From: GCA-020356105 sp964347475
GTDB lineage: Bacteria > Pseudomonadota > Alphaproteobacteria > UBA8366 > JADFVY01
DNA length: 57,141 nucleotides
Direction of reading: 5' to 3'
Assembly (NCBI GenBank): GCA_964347475.1
Contig: CAYFYY010000022.1
Location: 1 to 57,141 of the forward strand
Below, piece by piece: positions 32,356-41,017 of this stretch. Below the pieces are notes generated by a model. The model had not been told where the DNA came from and did no database searches. It was given only the letters and a program-made list of their open reading frames with translations. The position numbers and the translations under genes are program-made. How positions within the stretch are numbered: the first letter of the stretch is position 1; each line of letters starts with the position of its first letter.

Positions 32356-34113
32356 ATGGCGGAAGGCGGTTCCGTGACAGCCGACTGGAACACGATCGAT
32401 ACGGATCTTCTCGTCATCGGCGGCGGAGTCGCCGGCAGCCTTGCGGCGATCCCCGTCCTGGAAGCCGGCCTCAAGGTCGTCATCTGCGAGAAGGGACGTC
32501 TTCTCGACCACTGCGGCAGCGTGGGTTGCGGCGTCGACCACTACCTGACGATCATGGAAAGCGGTCCCGAATGGGATACGCCGGAATTCCTGATCAAACA
32601 CGTCCCCGGCCTGACCGACGGGATCGTCGACATGGCGGTGACCAGCAAGGTCATCCACCAGATGCCGCGTATCCTGAAGAAGATCGAATCGTTCGGCGTC
32701 GACTTCAAGGATCCGCGGATCGGCGACTACTACCGTCTGCGCTCGTTCGGCCTGCCGGGCACCTACCACATCAATTTCGACGGGACCGACTTCAAGAAGC
32801 TGATCGGCCAGCAGGTGCGCCGCGGCCGCGCCACGGTCCTGATGCGAACGATGGGCGTCCAGTTGCTGATCGATGAGAACCGCGCCTACGGCGCACTGGC
32901 ATTCAATTTCCGGACAGGTGAGTGGTACGCCGTCAGGGCCAAGGCGGTAATGCTCGCCGCCGGCGAGGTCAACCGATTGTCGTTGAACGCCTCTGGCATG
33001 GCCTTCGACAGCTGGCACTTTCCCTATAATACCGGGGACGCCCAGGCGATGGGCTACCGGGCCGGGGCAAAGCTCGCCAACATGGAGTTCATCGAATCGA
33101 CGCTGACGCCCAAAGGGTTCTCGGCCCAAGGCCTCAATGCGTTGGTCAGCCTCGGCGCCTATTTCGTCAACAAGAGCGGTGAGCGCTTCATGTTCAGATA
33201 CGACGAGAAGGGCGAGAACGCCCGCCGCGCCGTGCTCGCCGATGCCGTGGTCAACGAGTTCCTGCTCGGCAACGGGCCGATCTACGTCGACCTGCGTCAC
33301 CTGCCGGAGGACGAACTCGACCACATGGAGGCGACCCTGCAGGTCGACCGCTATACGATGCCGGCCTTCTACGAGCAGAAGAAGCTCAATTTCCGCGAGG
33401 ACCTCGTGGAGATTTCGGTGTCCGAGTTCAGCATCCGGCGCAGCGGCGTCTATTTCCGTGGCAGCGGCCTCGCGGTCGACAGCAATGGCGAGACCTCGGT
33501 CGATGGGCTGTTCGCGGCCGGCGACTGTGCCACGGTCAGCGGCGGCATCGCCGGGGCGGCGGTGCTCGGCCATATTGCCGGCGAGGGTGCCGTGCAGCGG
33601 ATCAAGGCATCGCCGAACAGCCTGCCGCAGATCGACATCGAGGCGGCCGACGCCATTCGCGCCGACGCGATGTCCTGTCTGCGTCGCCCGGACGGCATGC
33701 CGTGGCGGGAACTCGAGGACCAGACGCGGCGGACGGTCACCGACTATGTCGGCGTGCGGCGCACCGACAAGGGGCTGCGGCTGGCGCTCGAGACGCTGCA
33801 GGCCCTGGCGGTGAAAGAGACCACGCTGCAGGCCGACGATCTGCACGGACTGATGCGGGTACACGAAGCGAGGAGTATCCGCCTGTGTGCCGAACTCATG
33901 GCCACGACCTCGCTGACGCGCAAGGAGACCCGCACCCGGTCGGCGCACCGCCGGCTCGACTACCCGGAAACCGATGACCGCAACTGGCGCAAGTTCATCA
34001 TCGTCGAGCAAGGCGCCGAGGGCCCTGCGGTCAGCACGCTGCCCACCGAGCGGCCGCTGTCGGATGCGTTCGGCCGCGCGCGGGAACAGGACCAGGCCGA
34101 TGTCGGCACCTGA
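32356..34113 (+). CDS. AprA-like FAD-dependent oxidoreductase (fumarate reductase/succinate dehydrogenase flavoprotein family)
   Basis: A 585-residue flavoprotein. The FAD-binding Rossmann motif is LLVIGGGVAGSLAA (about residues 19-32); the second FAD segment is GLFAAGDCATVSGGIAGAAVLGH. The middle (NTGDAQAMGYRAGAKLANMEF) and the C-terminal region resemble adenylylsulfate reductase subunit A and related open-chain oxidoreductases more than the succinate dehydrogenase proper. No membrane anchor. A two-cluster ferredoxin gene overlaps its end by 14 bp, as with the AprA/AprB pair, so electrons probably pass to or from that ferredoxin. The substrate is unknown; the neighbouring transporter suggests a carboxylated compound. 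ATG at 32356 is chosen; GTG at 32374 is possible. Confidence 0.85.
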   Translation: MAEGGSVTADWNTIDTDLLVIGGGVAGSLAAIPVLEAGLKVVICEKGRLLDHCGSVGCGVDHYLTIMESGPEWDTPEFLIKHVPGLTDGIVDMAVTSKVIHQMPRILKKIESFGVDFKDPRIGDYYRLRSFGLPGTYHINFDGTDFKKLIGQQVRRGRATVLMRTMGVQLLIDENRAYGALAFNFRTGEWYAVRAKAVMLAAGEVNRLSLNASGMAFDSWHFPYNTGDAQAMGYRAGAKLANMEFIESTLTPKGFSAQGLNALVSLGAYFVNKSGERFMFRYDEKGENARRAVLADAVVNEFLLGNGPIYVDLRHLPEDELDHMEATLQVDRYTMPAFYEQKKLNFREDLVEISVSEFSIRRSGVYFRGSGLAVDSNGETSVDGLFAAGDCATVSGGIAGAAVLGHIAGEGAVQRIKASPNSLPQIDIEAADAIRADAMSCLRRPDGMPWRELEDQTRRTVTDYVGVRRTDKGLRLALETLQALAVKETTLQADDLHGLMRVHEARSIRLCAELMATTSLTRKETRTRSAHRRLDYPETDDRNWRKFIIVEQGAEGPAVSTLPTERPLSDAFGRAREQDQADVGT

Positions 34114-34378
34114 CAGGACGGTTCACAACCCGATCCGGATCGATCCCGGCAAGTGCGTCCGGTGCGATTTCTGCGACTGGATCTGTCCGGGCGACCTGAT
34201 CTTCCACGAGGACGGCAACAAGGAAAAACTGCCGGTCGTCAAATACCCGGACGAATGCTGGTACTGCGGGCTGTGCCAGTCGATCTGTCCGGCCGATGCC
34301 ATCACCATCATCTTCCCCGAGCAGATGATCCACAACAAGACGGATGTGGCCAGCCTCCTGGGCAAGGTCGTAAAGTAG
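34100..34378 (+). CDS. Ferredoxin with two 4Fe-4S clusters (AprB-like partner)
   Basis: A 92-residue protein with two cysteine sets, CVRCDFCDWICP (about residues 18-29) and CWYCGLCQSICP (about 51-62), each able to hold a 4Fe-4S cluster. The gene overlaps the end of the flavoprotein by 14 bp, which points to a complex of the two. The spacing of the cysteines matches AprB-type small subunits. Start ATG at 34100. No signal peptide, so it is cytoplasmic. The TTT transporter genes follow after 90 bp. Confidence 0.9.
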   Translation: MSAPDRTVHNPIRIDPGKCVRCDFCDWICPGDLIFHEDGNKEKLPVVKYPDECWYCGLCQSICPADAITIIFPEQMIHNKTDVASLLGKVVK

Positions 34379-34468
34379 AAGTGCGGTCAGCGGATGGAGA
34401 AGTTCGCATAACGTTGGAGCCCGGCCCACCGGGCCGAATGTCGATAAGAACAAAGGGAGGCTGCGGGA

Positions 34469-35974
34469 ATGCTTGAGGCGATCGTTGGCGGTCTGACCAT
34501 GCTGCTGACGCCGCAAGCCGTGCTCTTCATGCTGATCGGCGTGCTCTACGGCCTGATGGTGGGCATCCTGCCCGGGCTCGGCGGGATCGTCGCCATGGCC
34601 CTGCTGCTGCCGTTCGCGTACGGCTACGAGACCGCCGCCATGCTGGCCCTGCTGCTCGGCGCCCACATCGCCACGATCTGGGGCAGCTCGGTCACCGGCA
34701 TCCTGTTCAAGGTGCCCGGTGCCGCCAAAAGCCTCGCCTTGATCTTCGACGGCTATCCGCTGACCCAGCAGGGCCATGCCAGCCGGGCCCTGGGCGCGTC
34801 GGCCACGGCGGCGCTGCTGGGCGGCATCCTCGGCGCCATTTTCCTCGCGATCAGTATCCCGGTTGTCCGCCCGATCATGCTGTTCCTCGGCCCCCCGGAA
34901 TACCTGATGATGGCACTGTGGGGCCTGACCATAATCGCGACCTTCAGCGAGGGCTCGCTGCTCAAAGGGCTGGTGGCCGCCTGTATCGGCGTGTTGATCG
35001 CGTTCATCGGCATGGACCCGGTTACCGCCACGCCGCGGTTCACGTTCGGCAGCATCTTCCTGCTCGACGGCATCTCGTTCCCGGTGGCCATGATTGGCCT
35101 GTTCGCTGTCGCCGAGATGATGAAGCTGTATGTCAAGGGCGGCTCGATCCTCGACCGCGACGTTACCGAGGAGCGCAGCACGGTCTTCGACGGCGTGCGC
35201 GACGCGTTCCGGCACTGGTGGCTGGTGGCGCGGTCAAGCCTGCTCGGCGTGTGGATCGGCGTGCTGCCCGGCATCGGCGCCAGCGTCGGCGGCATCGCCG
35301 CCTATGCCCAGGCGGTGCAGACCTCGAAGACGCCCGAGCGGTTCGGCCACGGCGCGATCGAGGGCGTGATCGCGCCGGATGCGACGGTGGGCGCGAACGA
35401 GGGCGGCGGCCTGATGCCGACGCTCGCGTTCGGCATCCCGGGCGGGGAGAGCATGGCGATCCTGCTGATCGCCTTCATCACCATGGGCGTCACGCCCGGC
35501 CCGCAGATGATGACCAACAATCTCGATCTCGTCTTCGCCATGATGTGGATCATCGTCCTGGCCAACGCCATGACGACGCTGATCGGCCTCGGCATCTCGC
35601 CCTACCTTGCGCGGCTGCCGGCGATGAACGCCAACATCATGGTCCCGCTCGTGCTGTCGGTCTGCTTCATCGGCGCCTTTGCGACCCGCGGCGAAATCGA
35701 CGACGTGATCGTGGCGGCCATATTCGGCGGCATCGGCTACGTCATGGAGAAGTACAACTATTCGCGGGCCAATCTGGTGATCGGCATGGTGCTGGCGGAG
35801 ATGATCGAGCGAAACCTGCATATCTCGCTGACGCTCCATGGCGACTTCTTCATCTTCACCCGGCCGATCACGCTGATCATGTTCATCTTCGTCATCTTTA
35901 CGACGGCACTGCCCTTCTACCGGAACTGGCGGCGCGCCCGGACGGCGGCGGCGACGGCGGGAGAGGTCGAATGA
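34469..35974 (+). CDS. tctA: Tripartite tricarboxylate transporter, TctA-type permease
   Basis: A 501-residue large permease of the TTT family, with about 12 hydrophobic segments. Recognisable segments are GILPGLGGIVAMALLLPFAYG, the conserved loop GILFKVPGAAKSLALIFDGYP, and a second GVLPGIGASVGGIAAYAQAVQT half that mirrors it. AGGGAGG lies 8 nt before the ATG. The TctB gene overlaps its stop by ATGA. TTT systems take up di- and tricarboxylates, aromatic acids or similar anions using an ion gradient and a periplasmic binding protein. The substrate here cannot be read. Confidence 0.94.
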   Translation: MLEAIVGGLTMLLTPQAVLFMLIGVLYGLMVGILPGLGGIVAMALLLPFAYGYETAAMLALLLGAHIATIWGSSVTGILFKVPGAAKSLALIFDGYPLTQQGHASRALGASATAALLGGILGAIFLAISIPVVRPIMLFLGPPEYLMMALWGLTIIATFSEGSLLKGLVAACIGVLIAFIGMDPVTATPRFTFGSIFLLDGISFPVAMIGLFAVAEMMKLYVKGGSILDRDVTEERSTVFDGVRDAFRHWWLVARSSLLGVWIGVLPGIGASVGGIAAYAQAVQTSKTPERFGHGAIEGVIAPDATVGANEGGGLMPTLAFGIPGGESMAILLIAFITMGVTPGPQMMTNNLDLVFAMMWIIVLANAMTTLIGLGISPYLARLPAMNANIMVPLVLSVCFIGAFATRGEIDDVIVAAIFGGIGYVMEKYNYSRANLVIGMVLAEMIERNLHISLTLHGDFFIFTRPITLIMFIFVIFTTALPFYRNWRRARTAAATAGEVE

Positions 35975-36534
35975 GCCGCCGCACGCAGGAGAATATCCTG
36001 GCGGTCCTGCTGACGGTCTTTTTCATCGGGATCATCGTGATCAGCCACGAATACGGCCCGCGGGCGCGGCTCGTCCCGGTGCCGATCGCGGTGCTCGGCC
36101 TCCTGCTGCTGGGTGCGCAGCTGGTCTGGCAGAACTTGCGGTCGCCCGACGAATTGCACATCGACATGCTGGAATTTCTCACCAGGCGGGGAGGACGCCC
36201 GAAGAGCGGCGACCGCGCCGCCGATGACGAGGCGACCGTCAGCGAGGCCGAAGCGGCAGTCCCCCCATCCAGTTTCCGGCGGGAGGTCTTTGCCTTCGCC
36301 AAGGTGGCGGGCTTTGTCGCGATGTTCCTGGCGCTCGGCCCGTTCCCCTCTGTATTCATTTTCGCTTTCGCCTATTTCACGCTGACACGCCACTACCACT
36401 GGGCGAAGGCCATCGTGGTCACGACGATCTTCGTGGCGGTGACATACGGGCTGTTCGTTGAGGTGCTGGATATCCAGCTCTACCATGGCCTGTTGGAGCC
36501 ACTGGTGGACAGCCTGTACGCTGCGGCCGGATGA
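35971..36534 (+). CDS. tctB: Tripartite tricarboxylate transporter, TctB-type small permease
   Basis: A 187-residue membrane protein with about four hydrophobic segments (near residues 9-26, 35-52, 110-140, 143-165). TctB proteins are poorly conserved in sequence; the call rests on its size, topology and place between the TctA and TctC genes. A charged central linker (SRRGGRPKSGDRAADDEATVSEAEAAV region, about residues 73-98) is cytoplasmic. ATG at 35971 overlaps the TctA stop (ATGA). Confidence 0.88.
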   Translation: MSRRTQENILAVLLTVFFIGIIVISHEYGPRARLVPVPIAVLGLLLLGAQLVWQNLRSPDELHIDMLEFLTRRGGRPKSGDRAADDEATVSEAEAAVPPSSFRREVFAFAKVAGFVAMFLALGPFPSVFIFAFAYFTLTRHYHWAKAIVVTTIFVAVTYGLFVEVLDIQLYHGLLEPLVDSLYAAAG

Positions 36535-36605
36535 GTGCCGATCTGTCAGCTCGTTCAGGGTCGGAAAGAACCAGGTTCCAAATAAACACAGTGGAGGAAA
36601 GCACG

Positions 36606-37625
36606 ATGAAGACAAGATGGAAGATGGTGATGGTCGGCGCGTTTGCCCTGCTCCTGTCGGCGATCATGGTGCCCTACGCTGGCGAAGCGACGGCGGGCGT
36701 GTATGACGGCAAGGTGATTACGCTGATCGTCCCCAACAGCCCGAGCGGTCGCATGACGCGCTATGCGCGCCTGTATGCGCCCTATATCGAGAAATATACC
36801 GGCGCCAGGGAAGTGCGTGTCGTCAACAAGCGGGGCGGCGGCGGCGTCAAGGGGACCAATTTCCTCTGGGTCCAGGACCCGGACGGGATGACCATAGCCT
36901 TTACCAGCGTTCCGACCTTGATCTTGGCGCAGCTTTCGGGCAGCGAAGCGGTCCAGTTCGATGCCACCAAGTTCGTCTATCTGGGACGCGCGGCGACCGA
37001 GCCCCGCGTGATGGTTGTCGGTGGCGACAGCGAAATCAAATCCATCCAAGATGTCATCAATCTGAAGCGCCCCTTTATTAATCCATCCCAAGGTACCGAC
37101 GAGGATTTCTACACGCTGGCGATCCTCGCAGACGCGCTCGGATTCGATCTCAAGATCGTGACCGGCTATGAAGGGCAGGCCGACACCGGCGTCGCCATCA
37201 TCAAGGGCGACGGCGACGGCCTGCTGACCTCATGGGCATACACCATTCCCATGGTCGAGGCCGGCGACATGCGGCCGGTCCTGACGATCTGGGAGGAGCG
37301 CCACAAGGATTATCCCGACGTGCCGACCGCACTGGAAGTCGTCAAGGGCGAGAAGAAGGAAGCGGTCGAAGCGATCCTCAACATGCTGGCAATGCATCGT
37401 GGGTTCTTCGGGCCACCCAATATGGATCCGACCGCCACGGCCGAGATGCGCAAAGCGATTTCGATGGCGTCCGCCGATCCGGAATTACAGGCTGAAGGTG
37501 CAAAGCAGGGCTTGATCCTGCTGCCGTCGGACGGCGAAACGGAGCAGAAGCGCATCGTTCAGATCACCCGGGCGAGCCAAGGCCTAAAGCCGGTTCTTAA
37601 AGCCGCGCTCGATTCGATCAAGTAA
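36606..37625 (+). CDS. tctC: Tripartite tricarboxylate transporter substrate-binding protein (TctC/BugT type)
   Basis: A 339-residue periplasmic binding protein. The signal peptide MKTRWKMVMVGAFALLLSAI...EATAG precedes a TctC-type domain: VITLIVPNSPSGRMTRYARL, FVYLGRAATEPRVMVV, and GAKQGLILLPSDGE near the end. A GGAGGAAA site decides the ATG at 36606 over an in-frame start at 36531 that lies inside tctB. Its gene is third in the TTT set. Each Bug protein is specific for one ligand, but the ligand cannot be inferred. A GC-rich hairpin follows the stop codon. Confidence 0.92.
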   Translation: MKTRWKMVMVGAFALLLSAIMVPYAGEATAGVYDGKVITLIVPNSPSGRMTRYARLYAPYIEKYTGAREVRVVNKRGGGGVKGTNFLWVQDPDGMTIAFTSVPTLILAQLSGSEAVQFDATKFVYLGRAATEPRVMVVGGDSEIKSIQDVINLKRPFINPSQGTDEDFYTLAILADALGFDLKIVTGYEGQADTGVAIIKGDGDGLLTSWAYTIPMVEAGDMRPVLTIWEERHKDYPDVPTALEVVKGEKKEAVEAILNMLAMHRGFFGPPNMDPTATAEMRKAISMASADPELQAEGAKQGLILLPSDGETEQKRIVQITRASQGLKPVLKAALDSIK

Positions 37626-37653
37626 CGGGCGCCGCACAAAGCGCTCGCAGTAA

Positions 37654-37684
37654 GGCCGCCCGTCGGGAACCCCGGCGGGCGGCC
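37654..37684. terminator. GC-rich hairpin between convergent tctC and gntR genes
   Basis: GGCCGCCCG and CGGGCGGCC form a 9-bp stem, extended inside by CGGG/CCCG across a single mismatch, with a small loop. It lies 28 nt after the tctC stop and could end transcripts from both convergent genes. There is no T-run. Confidence 0.6.
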
Positions 37685-37748
37685 GATACGTTCCCGGTGT
37701 ATCTGGGCATTCACACGGTAACAAACACCGTCGCAACCGAGCTGAGGG

Positions 37749-38444
37749 TCAGCTCGCTGGACTGTTGCCGAGAAGGCGCAGCACCTCGTGTGCGGCCCCG
37801 CCCGCTTCCTCGCGGGTGATGCGCTCGGCCGCCTCGGCATCACGGTCCTTGATTGCCGTCACCATGGCACGCAGGTTCCTGATGCTTTCGCGGGAGCGGC
37901 CGCCAGAACGTTTCGGATGCGTCAGCCCCACCGCCCGCCAGCGCCAGATCCGTGCATGCAGAGACGTCAGAATCGAGGTGAGGGTCTCGCTCATGACGCC
38001 ATGATACAGGATGTCATAGAAACTGTTCTTGCGACTCATGACCTCCGGCACGTCGCCTTTCTCATACGCGGCGACAACCGCGTCGAGCGCCGCCTCGAGC
38101 TGCGCGATCATCGCATCATCGGCGTTTTCGACGAACAGGCGCGCCGCGAGCCCTTCCAGCAGGCTCCGGATATGGTAGACGTCCTGCGCCTCCGCCGGGC
38201 TGAGCTCCCGGACCACCGGCCCCTTGTTGGGGATCAGCGTGACCAGGCCTTCCGTCTCAAGCTGCCGAAGCACCTCGCGAATGACGGTGCGCGAGACGTC
38301 CAACATCTCCGTAAGTTCACGCTCGATCAGCCGTTGCCCTGGCGCTATTCCACCGGTGATAATGGTTTCGCGAAGGTGATCCAGCACCTGCTGGCGCAAA
38401 GGGGCGGCAGTCCTCGTTATCTCGGGCGTCTTCGACTCCTCCAT
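37749..38444 (-). CDS. GntR-family transcriptional regulator (FCD/FadR subfamily)
   Basis: A 231-residue regulator. The winged helix-turn-helix is at about residues 14-80 (PLRQQVLDHLRETIITGGIAPGQ, VSRTVIREVLRQLETEGLV) and an all-helical FCD ligand domain follows (DVYHIRSLLEGLAARL, FYDILYHGVMSETL, ITREEAGGAAHEVL). Such proteins bind small carboxylates and release DNA. An operator-like dyad (38463-38475) lies 19 bp upstream of the ATG, suggesting autoregulation. The same 13-bp dyad lies in the promoters of the TTT operon and the Gfo/Idh operon, so this is the probable regulator of both. Confidence 0.9.
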   Translation of the reverse strand: MEESKTPEITRTAAPLRQQVLDHLRETIITGGIAPGQRLIERELTEMLDVSRTVIREVLRQLETEGLVTLIPNKGPVVRELSPAEAQDVYHIRSLLEGLAARLFVENADDAMIAQLEAALDAVVAAYEKGDVPEVMSRKNSFYDILYHGVMSETLTSILTSLHARIWRWRAVGLTHPKRSGGRSRESIRNLRAMVTAIKDRDAEAAERITREEAGGAAHEVLRLLGNSPAS

Positions 38445-38462
38445 TGTCTGACTGCGCTGCAG

Positions 38463-38475
38463 TATTACTATATTA
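38463..38475 (-). promoter_or_regulatory. Variant GntR operator upstream of the regulator gene
   Basis: On the minus strand it reads TAATATAGTAATA, matching 11 of 13 bases of TAATACCGTAATA. It lies 19 bp before the regulator start codon. It is weaker than the other two copies, as expected for mild autoregulation. Confidence 0.6.
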
Positions 38476-38577
38476 TCTTAGCCTTCAAGGAGTCGGGCGG
38501 CAACGATGCGCGGCCGACACGGCACCGGGGAATGGAACGCCTGGTTGTGGCAACGCGTCGGGGCGAGGTGGCCACGG

Positions 38578-38606
38578 TTGATTCTCTCGTAATACCGTAA
38601 TATCAT
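38578..38606 (+). promoter_or_regulatory. Promoter with overlapping GntR-type operator (Gfo/Idh operon)
   Basis: TTGATT at 38578-38583, 17-bp spacer, TATCAT at 38601-38606. The operator TAATACCGTAATA (38590-38602) starts 12 nt after the start of the -35 box, exactly as in the promoter at 32129. The expected transcript begins near 38613, about 38 nt before the oxidoreductase ATG. Confidence 0.75.
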
Positions 38607-38650
38607 TTTGGTGCTTCCATTCCAATAATTTCCAGAGGGGGATATGCCCG

Positions 38651-39745
38651 ATGGCATCGAAGCCGGTGAAGCTTGCCATTGTCGGTCTTGGCCGCTGGGC
38701 CAAGGTTCTGACGCGCGCCGCAAAGAAATCGGACAAGCTGGAGATCGTCGCCGGATACAGCCGGTCGGAAGATAAACGGCAAGCCTATACCGCAGAGTTC
38801 GGCATCGCCGCCGCACCGGACATGAACACCCTGCTCGGCAACCCGGAGGTCAAGGGCGTCATTTTGACCGTGCCCAACGAACAGCATCTGCCGGTGGCCG
38901 AAGCGGTGGCCAAGGCCGGAAAGCATGTCTACACGGAAAAGCCGATCGCCAATACGCTCGAGAACGGGCTGAAGCTGGAGGCGTTGTCGTCGAAATTCGG
39001 CATCCAGGTGATGGTGGGCCACAGCGCGCGGCTGCTCAAGGGCACCCGGCAGATGAAGCAGGCGATCGACGGCGGCGAGATCGGCCGGCTGTCGTTCATC
39101 GAGGCCAATTTCTCCAACGAGCGTGCGCTCGAGCTGACGCCGGACACCTGGCGCTGGTACCGTGCCAAGGCGCCGGGCGGGCCGCTGTCTCAGCTCGCGA
39201 TCCATCAGTTCGATGCCCTCCACTATCTTGGCGGCGAGATCGCGGAAGTGTCTTCGATGGCCTCCAAGCTTTCGCCGGTCGGTGCCGAGGTCGACGACCA
39301 GTCGATGACGCTGTTGCGCTTCGCCGACGGCGCGGTCGGTTATGTCGGTTCATGCTGGACGTCGCCCGGCATCTACCAGATCCGCGTGTTCGGGCAGAAC
39401 GGCCTGATCCACTACGAGCTGGATTTCGGGACCTGGGACAATCCGGACGACCTGCACAAAACGTCGCTGCTGTACATCCAGCGCGGCAAGGATGCCTTCG
39501 GCAAGCGCGAGGTTCTCGAGCTGGAGCCGGGCAACATGTTCGTCGACGAGCTGGAGATGTTTGCCGAGGCCTGCGCGAGTGGGCGCCTGGCCGAACTGAC
39601 CGCCCATGACGGCGTGATCGCGCTGGCCGTCGTGAACGCGGCGCTGCGCTCGATCGAGCGCAAGGGACAGGCGGTCGAACTGAACGAAATCCTCGAGGAG
39701 TCGCGCCGGAACATCGCCGCCGAAGGCCAGCACGCGGCAGAGTGA
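38651..39745 (+). CDS. Gfo/Idh/MocA family oxidoreductase
   Basis: A 364-residue NAD(P)-dependent dehydrogenase. The Rossmann motif is LAIVGLGRWAKVL (about residues 8-20), the family signature is VYTEKPIANTLENG (EKP, about 97-99), and the substrate domain has QLAIHQFDALHYLGG with the conserved Asp/His pair. Typical substrates are sugars, inositols, or their dehydrogenated forms. AGAGGGGG lies before the ATG. It leads a four-gene set with a creatininase-family protein, a cupin and a hydroxyacid dehydrogenase, and is probably under control of the GntR regulator. Confidence 0.92.
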   Translation: MASKPVKLAIVGLGRWAKVLTRAAKKSDKLEIVAGYSRSEDKRQAYTAEFGIAAAPDMNTLLGNPEVKGVILTVPNEQHLPVAEAVAKAGKHVYTEKPIANTLENGLKLEALSSKFGIQVMVGHSARLLKGTRQMKQAIDGGEIGRLSFIEANFSNERALELTPDTWRWYRAKAPGGPLSQLAIHQFDALHYLGGEIAEVSSMASKLSPVGAEVDDQSMTLLRFADGAVGYVGSCWTSPGIYQIRVFGQNGLIHYELDFGTWDNPDDLHKTSLLYIQRGKDAFGKREVLELEPGNMFVDELEMFAEACASGRLAELTAHDGVIALAVVNAALRSIERKGQAVELNEILEESRRNIAAEGQHAAE

Positions 39746-39778
39746 CGGCACGAGAGAGACGCAAGGGACCCCTTTGCC

Positions 39779-40600
39779 ATGTCGCACGCATTATCCACGC
39801 GCTACTTCGCGGATCTGACCCAGCCGGAGATCGCCGCGCAGTTTGCCAAGAACCCGTTGGTCCTGCTACCGGCCGGCAGTGTCGAGCAGCATGGGCCCCA
39901 CCTGCCGACGGGCACCGACATCTTCGCCGCCAACGTCATCTCTCATGCCGTGGCGGAACGGATGGACGGCCTCGTCCTGCCGGCGTGTCCGCTGGGCGTC
40001 ACGCCCATGCACATGCCGTTCGAGGGCACCATCACGCTGACACCCGACACCTATATGCGCATCGTCAAGGAGACCTGCGTGTCGACGGCGCAGCATGGGG
40101 CAAGGTACCTGCTGATCGTGAACTGGCATGAAGGCAACATCCCGTCGCTGGCGATCGCGGCGGAATCGCTGCATCGTGACCACGGCATGACGGTGCTCAC
40201 CGTGCAGGCCTGTTACGTCGCGGCCGAGCTCTATGGCGATGAGTGCAACGGCCTCACCCATGGCGGGGAGATCGAGGCGCTTGCCGTGCTCGCCCATCGT
40301 CCGGATCTGGTGCATCTCGACCGTATCGACCATTCCTCGGATCACGATCTCGGTCGTTCGATGGACCGGCTGCGCCGCACGCGCTCCTACCAGCCGGTGC
40401 TGACCGACATCCGCTCGATCGCGCCAACCGGCTGGTACGGCAGCCCCGAGCACGCCACCGTGGAGAAGGGCATCCGCATGTTGAACGACATCGCCGAGGC
40501 CATCGCCAAGGAGGCGACAGAGATCTTCCGCCAGCTCGATGCCGTCCAGGGCGGGGTCGCCGAGGTCAAGCAGCTGCGCGAAGCGACCGGCCGGTCGTGA
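39779..40600 (+). CDS. Creatininase family amidohydrolase
   Basis: A 273-residue member of the creatininase family, zinc hydrolases that open cyclic amides or cleave formamides. Metal-binding segments are VEQHGPHLPTGTDIF (His and Asp), LIVNWHEGNI and THGGEIEALAVLA (Glu near residue 160). The full length matches the family (about 250-270). It lies 33 bp after the Gfo/Idh gene and 33 bp before the cupin gene. The particular substrate cannot be read; a C-N bond in the imported compound is an attractive possibility. Confidence 0.92.
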   Translation: MSHALSTRYFADLTQPEIAAQFAKNPLVLLPAGSVEQHGPHLPTGTDIFAANVISHAVAERMDGLVLPACPLGVTPMHMPFEGTITLTPDTYMRIVKETCVSTAQHGARYLLIVNWHEGNIPSLAIAAESLHRDHGMTVLTVQACYVAAELYGDECNGLTHGGEIEALAVLAHRPDLVHLDRIDHSSDHDLGRSMDRLRRTRSYQPVLTDIRSIAPTGWYGSPEHATVEKGIRMLNDIAEAIAKEATEIFRQLDAVQGGVAEVKQLREATGRS

Positions 40601-40633
40601 CGTGAGCGGACCACATCGATAGGCCGGCCGGCC

Positions 40634-41017
40634 GTGGCGCGAGTCGTCAGAGCAGGCGAAGCGAAGAGCCTTGGGCTGCCGGGCCGCATCTCGCGTGAGC
40701 TGTTCTCGGGCGCGATGGGGTCCAGCGGCCTGACGCTGCGCCTTGTCGAGATTCCCGTTCCGGAGCCTGGTGAAACGCCGCGCGGGCCGCACAGTCACAG
40801 TGATTTCGAGGAATGCATTTTCGTCTTGTCCGGCCAGGGTGTGACCCACGCCGACAGCGACGAGCATCGGCTGGCCGCCGGCGACGCGATCCTCATCCCG
40901 CCCGGTGAACGGCACGTGACCCGCAACATCGGCAGCGAGCCGCTGGTGCTGCTGTGCTTCTTCCCGGTCGCCGACGTATCGGCCGGCACCGCCGAACCGG
41001 GCGCAGCCGGATCATGA
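40634..41017 (+). CDS. Cupin domain protein
   Basis: A 127-residue single-domain cupin. Motif 1 is PHSHSDFEECIFVLSGQG (two His and a Glu as metal ligands) and motif 2 is PPGERHVTRNIG. Cupins of this size act as isomerases, dioxygenases or lyases on small acids, or as sensors. The start is a GTG at 40634, as no better ATG is available before the cupin fold begins. It ends in an ATGA overlap with the next gene, so it is translated with the dehydrogenase. Confidence 0.88.
   Translation: MARVVRAGEAKSLGLPGRISRELFSGAMGSSGLTLRLVEIPVPEPGETPRGPHSHSDFEECIFVLSGQGVTHADSDEHRLAAGDAILIPPGERHVTRNIGSEPLVLLCFFPVADVSAGTAEPGAAGS

Noticed and set aside
32177..32377. 66-codon open frame inside the flavoprotein leader
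   Set aside because: No ribosome binding site and no resemblance to any protein; it overlaps the flavoprotein start in another frame.
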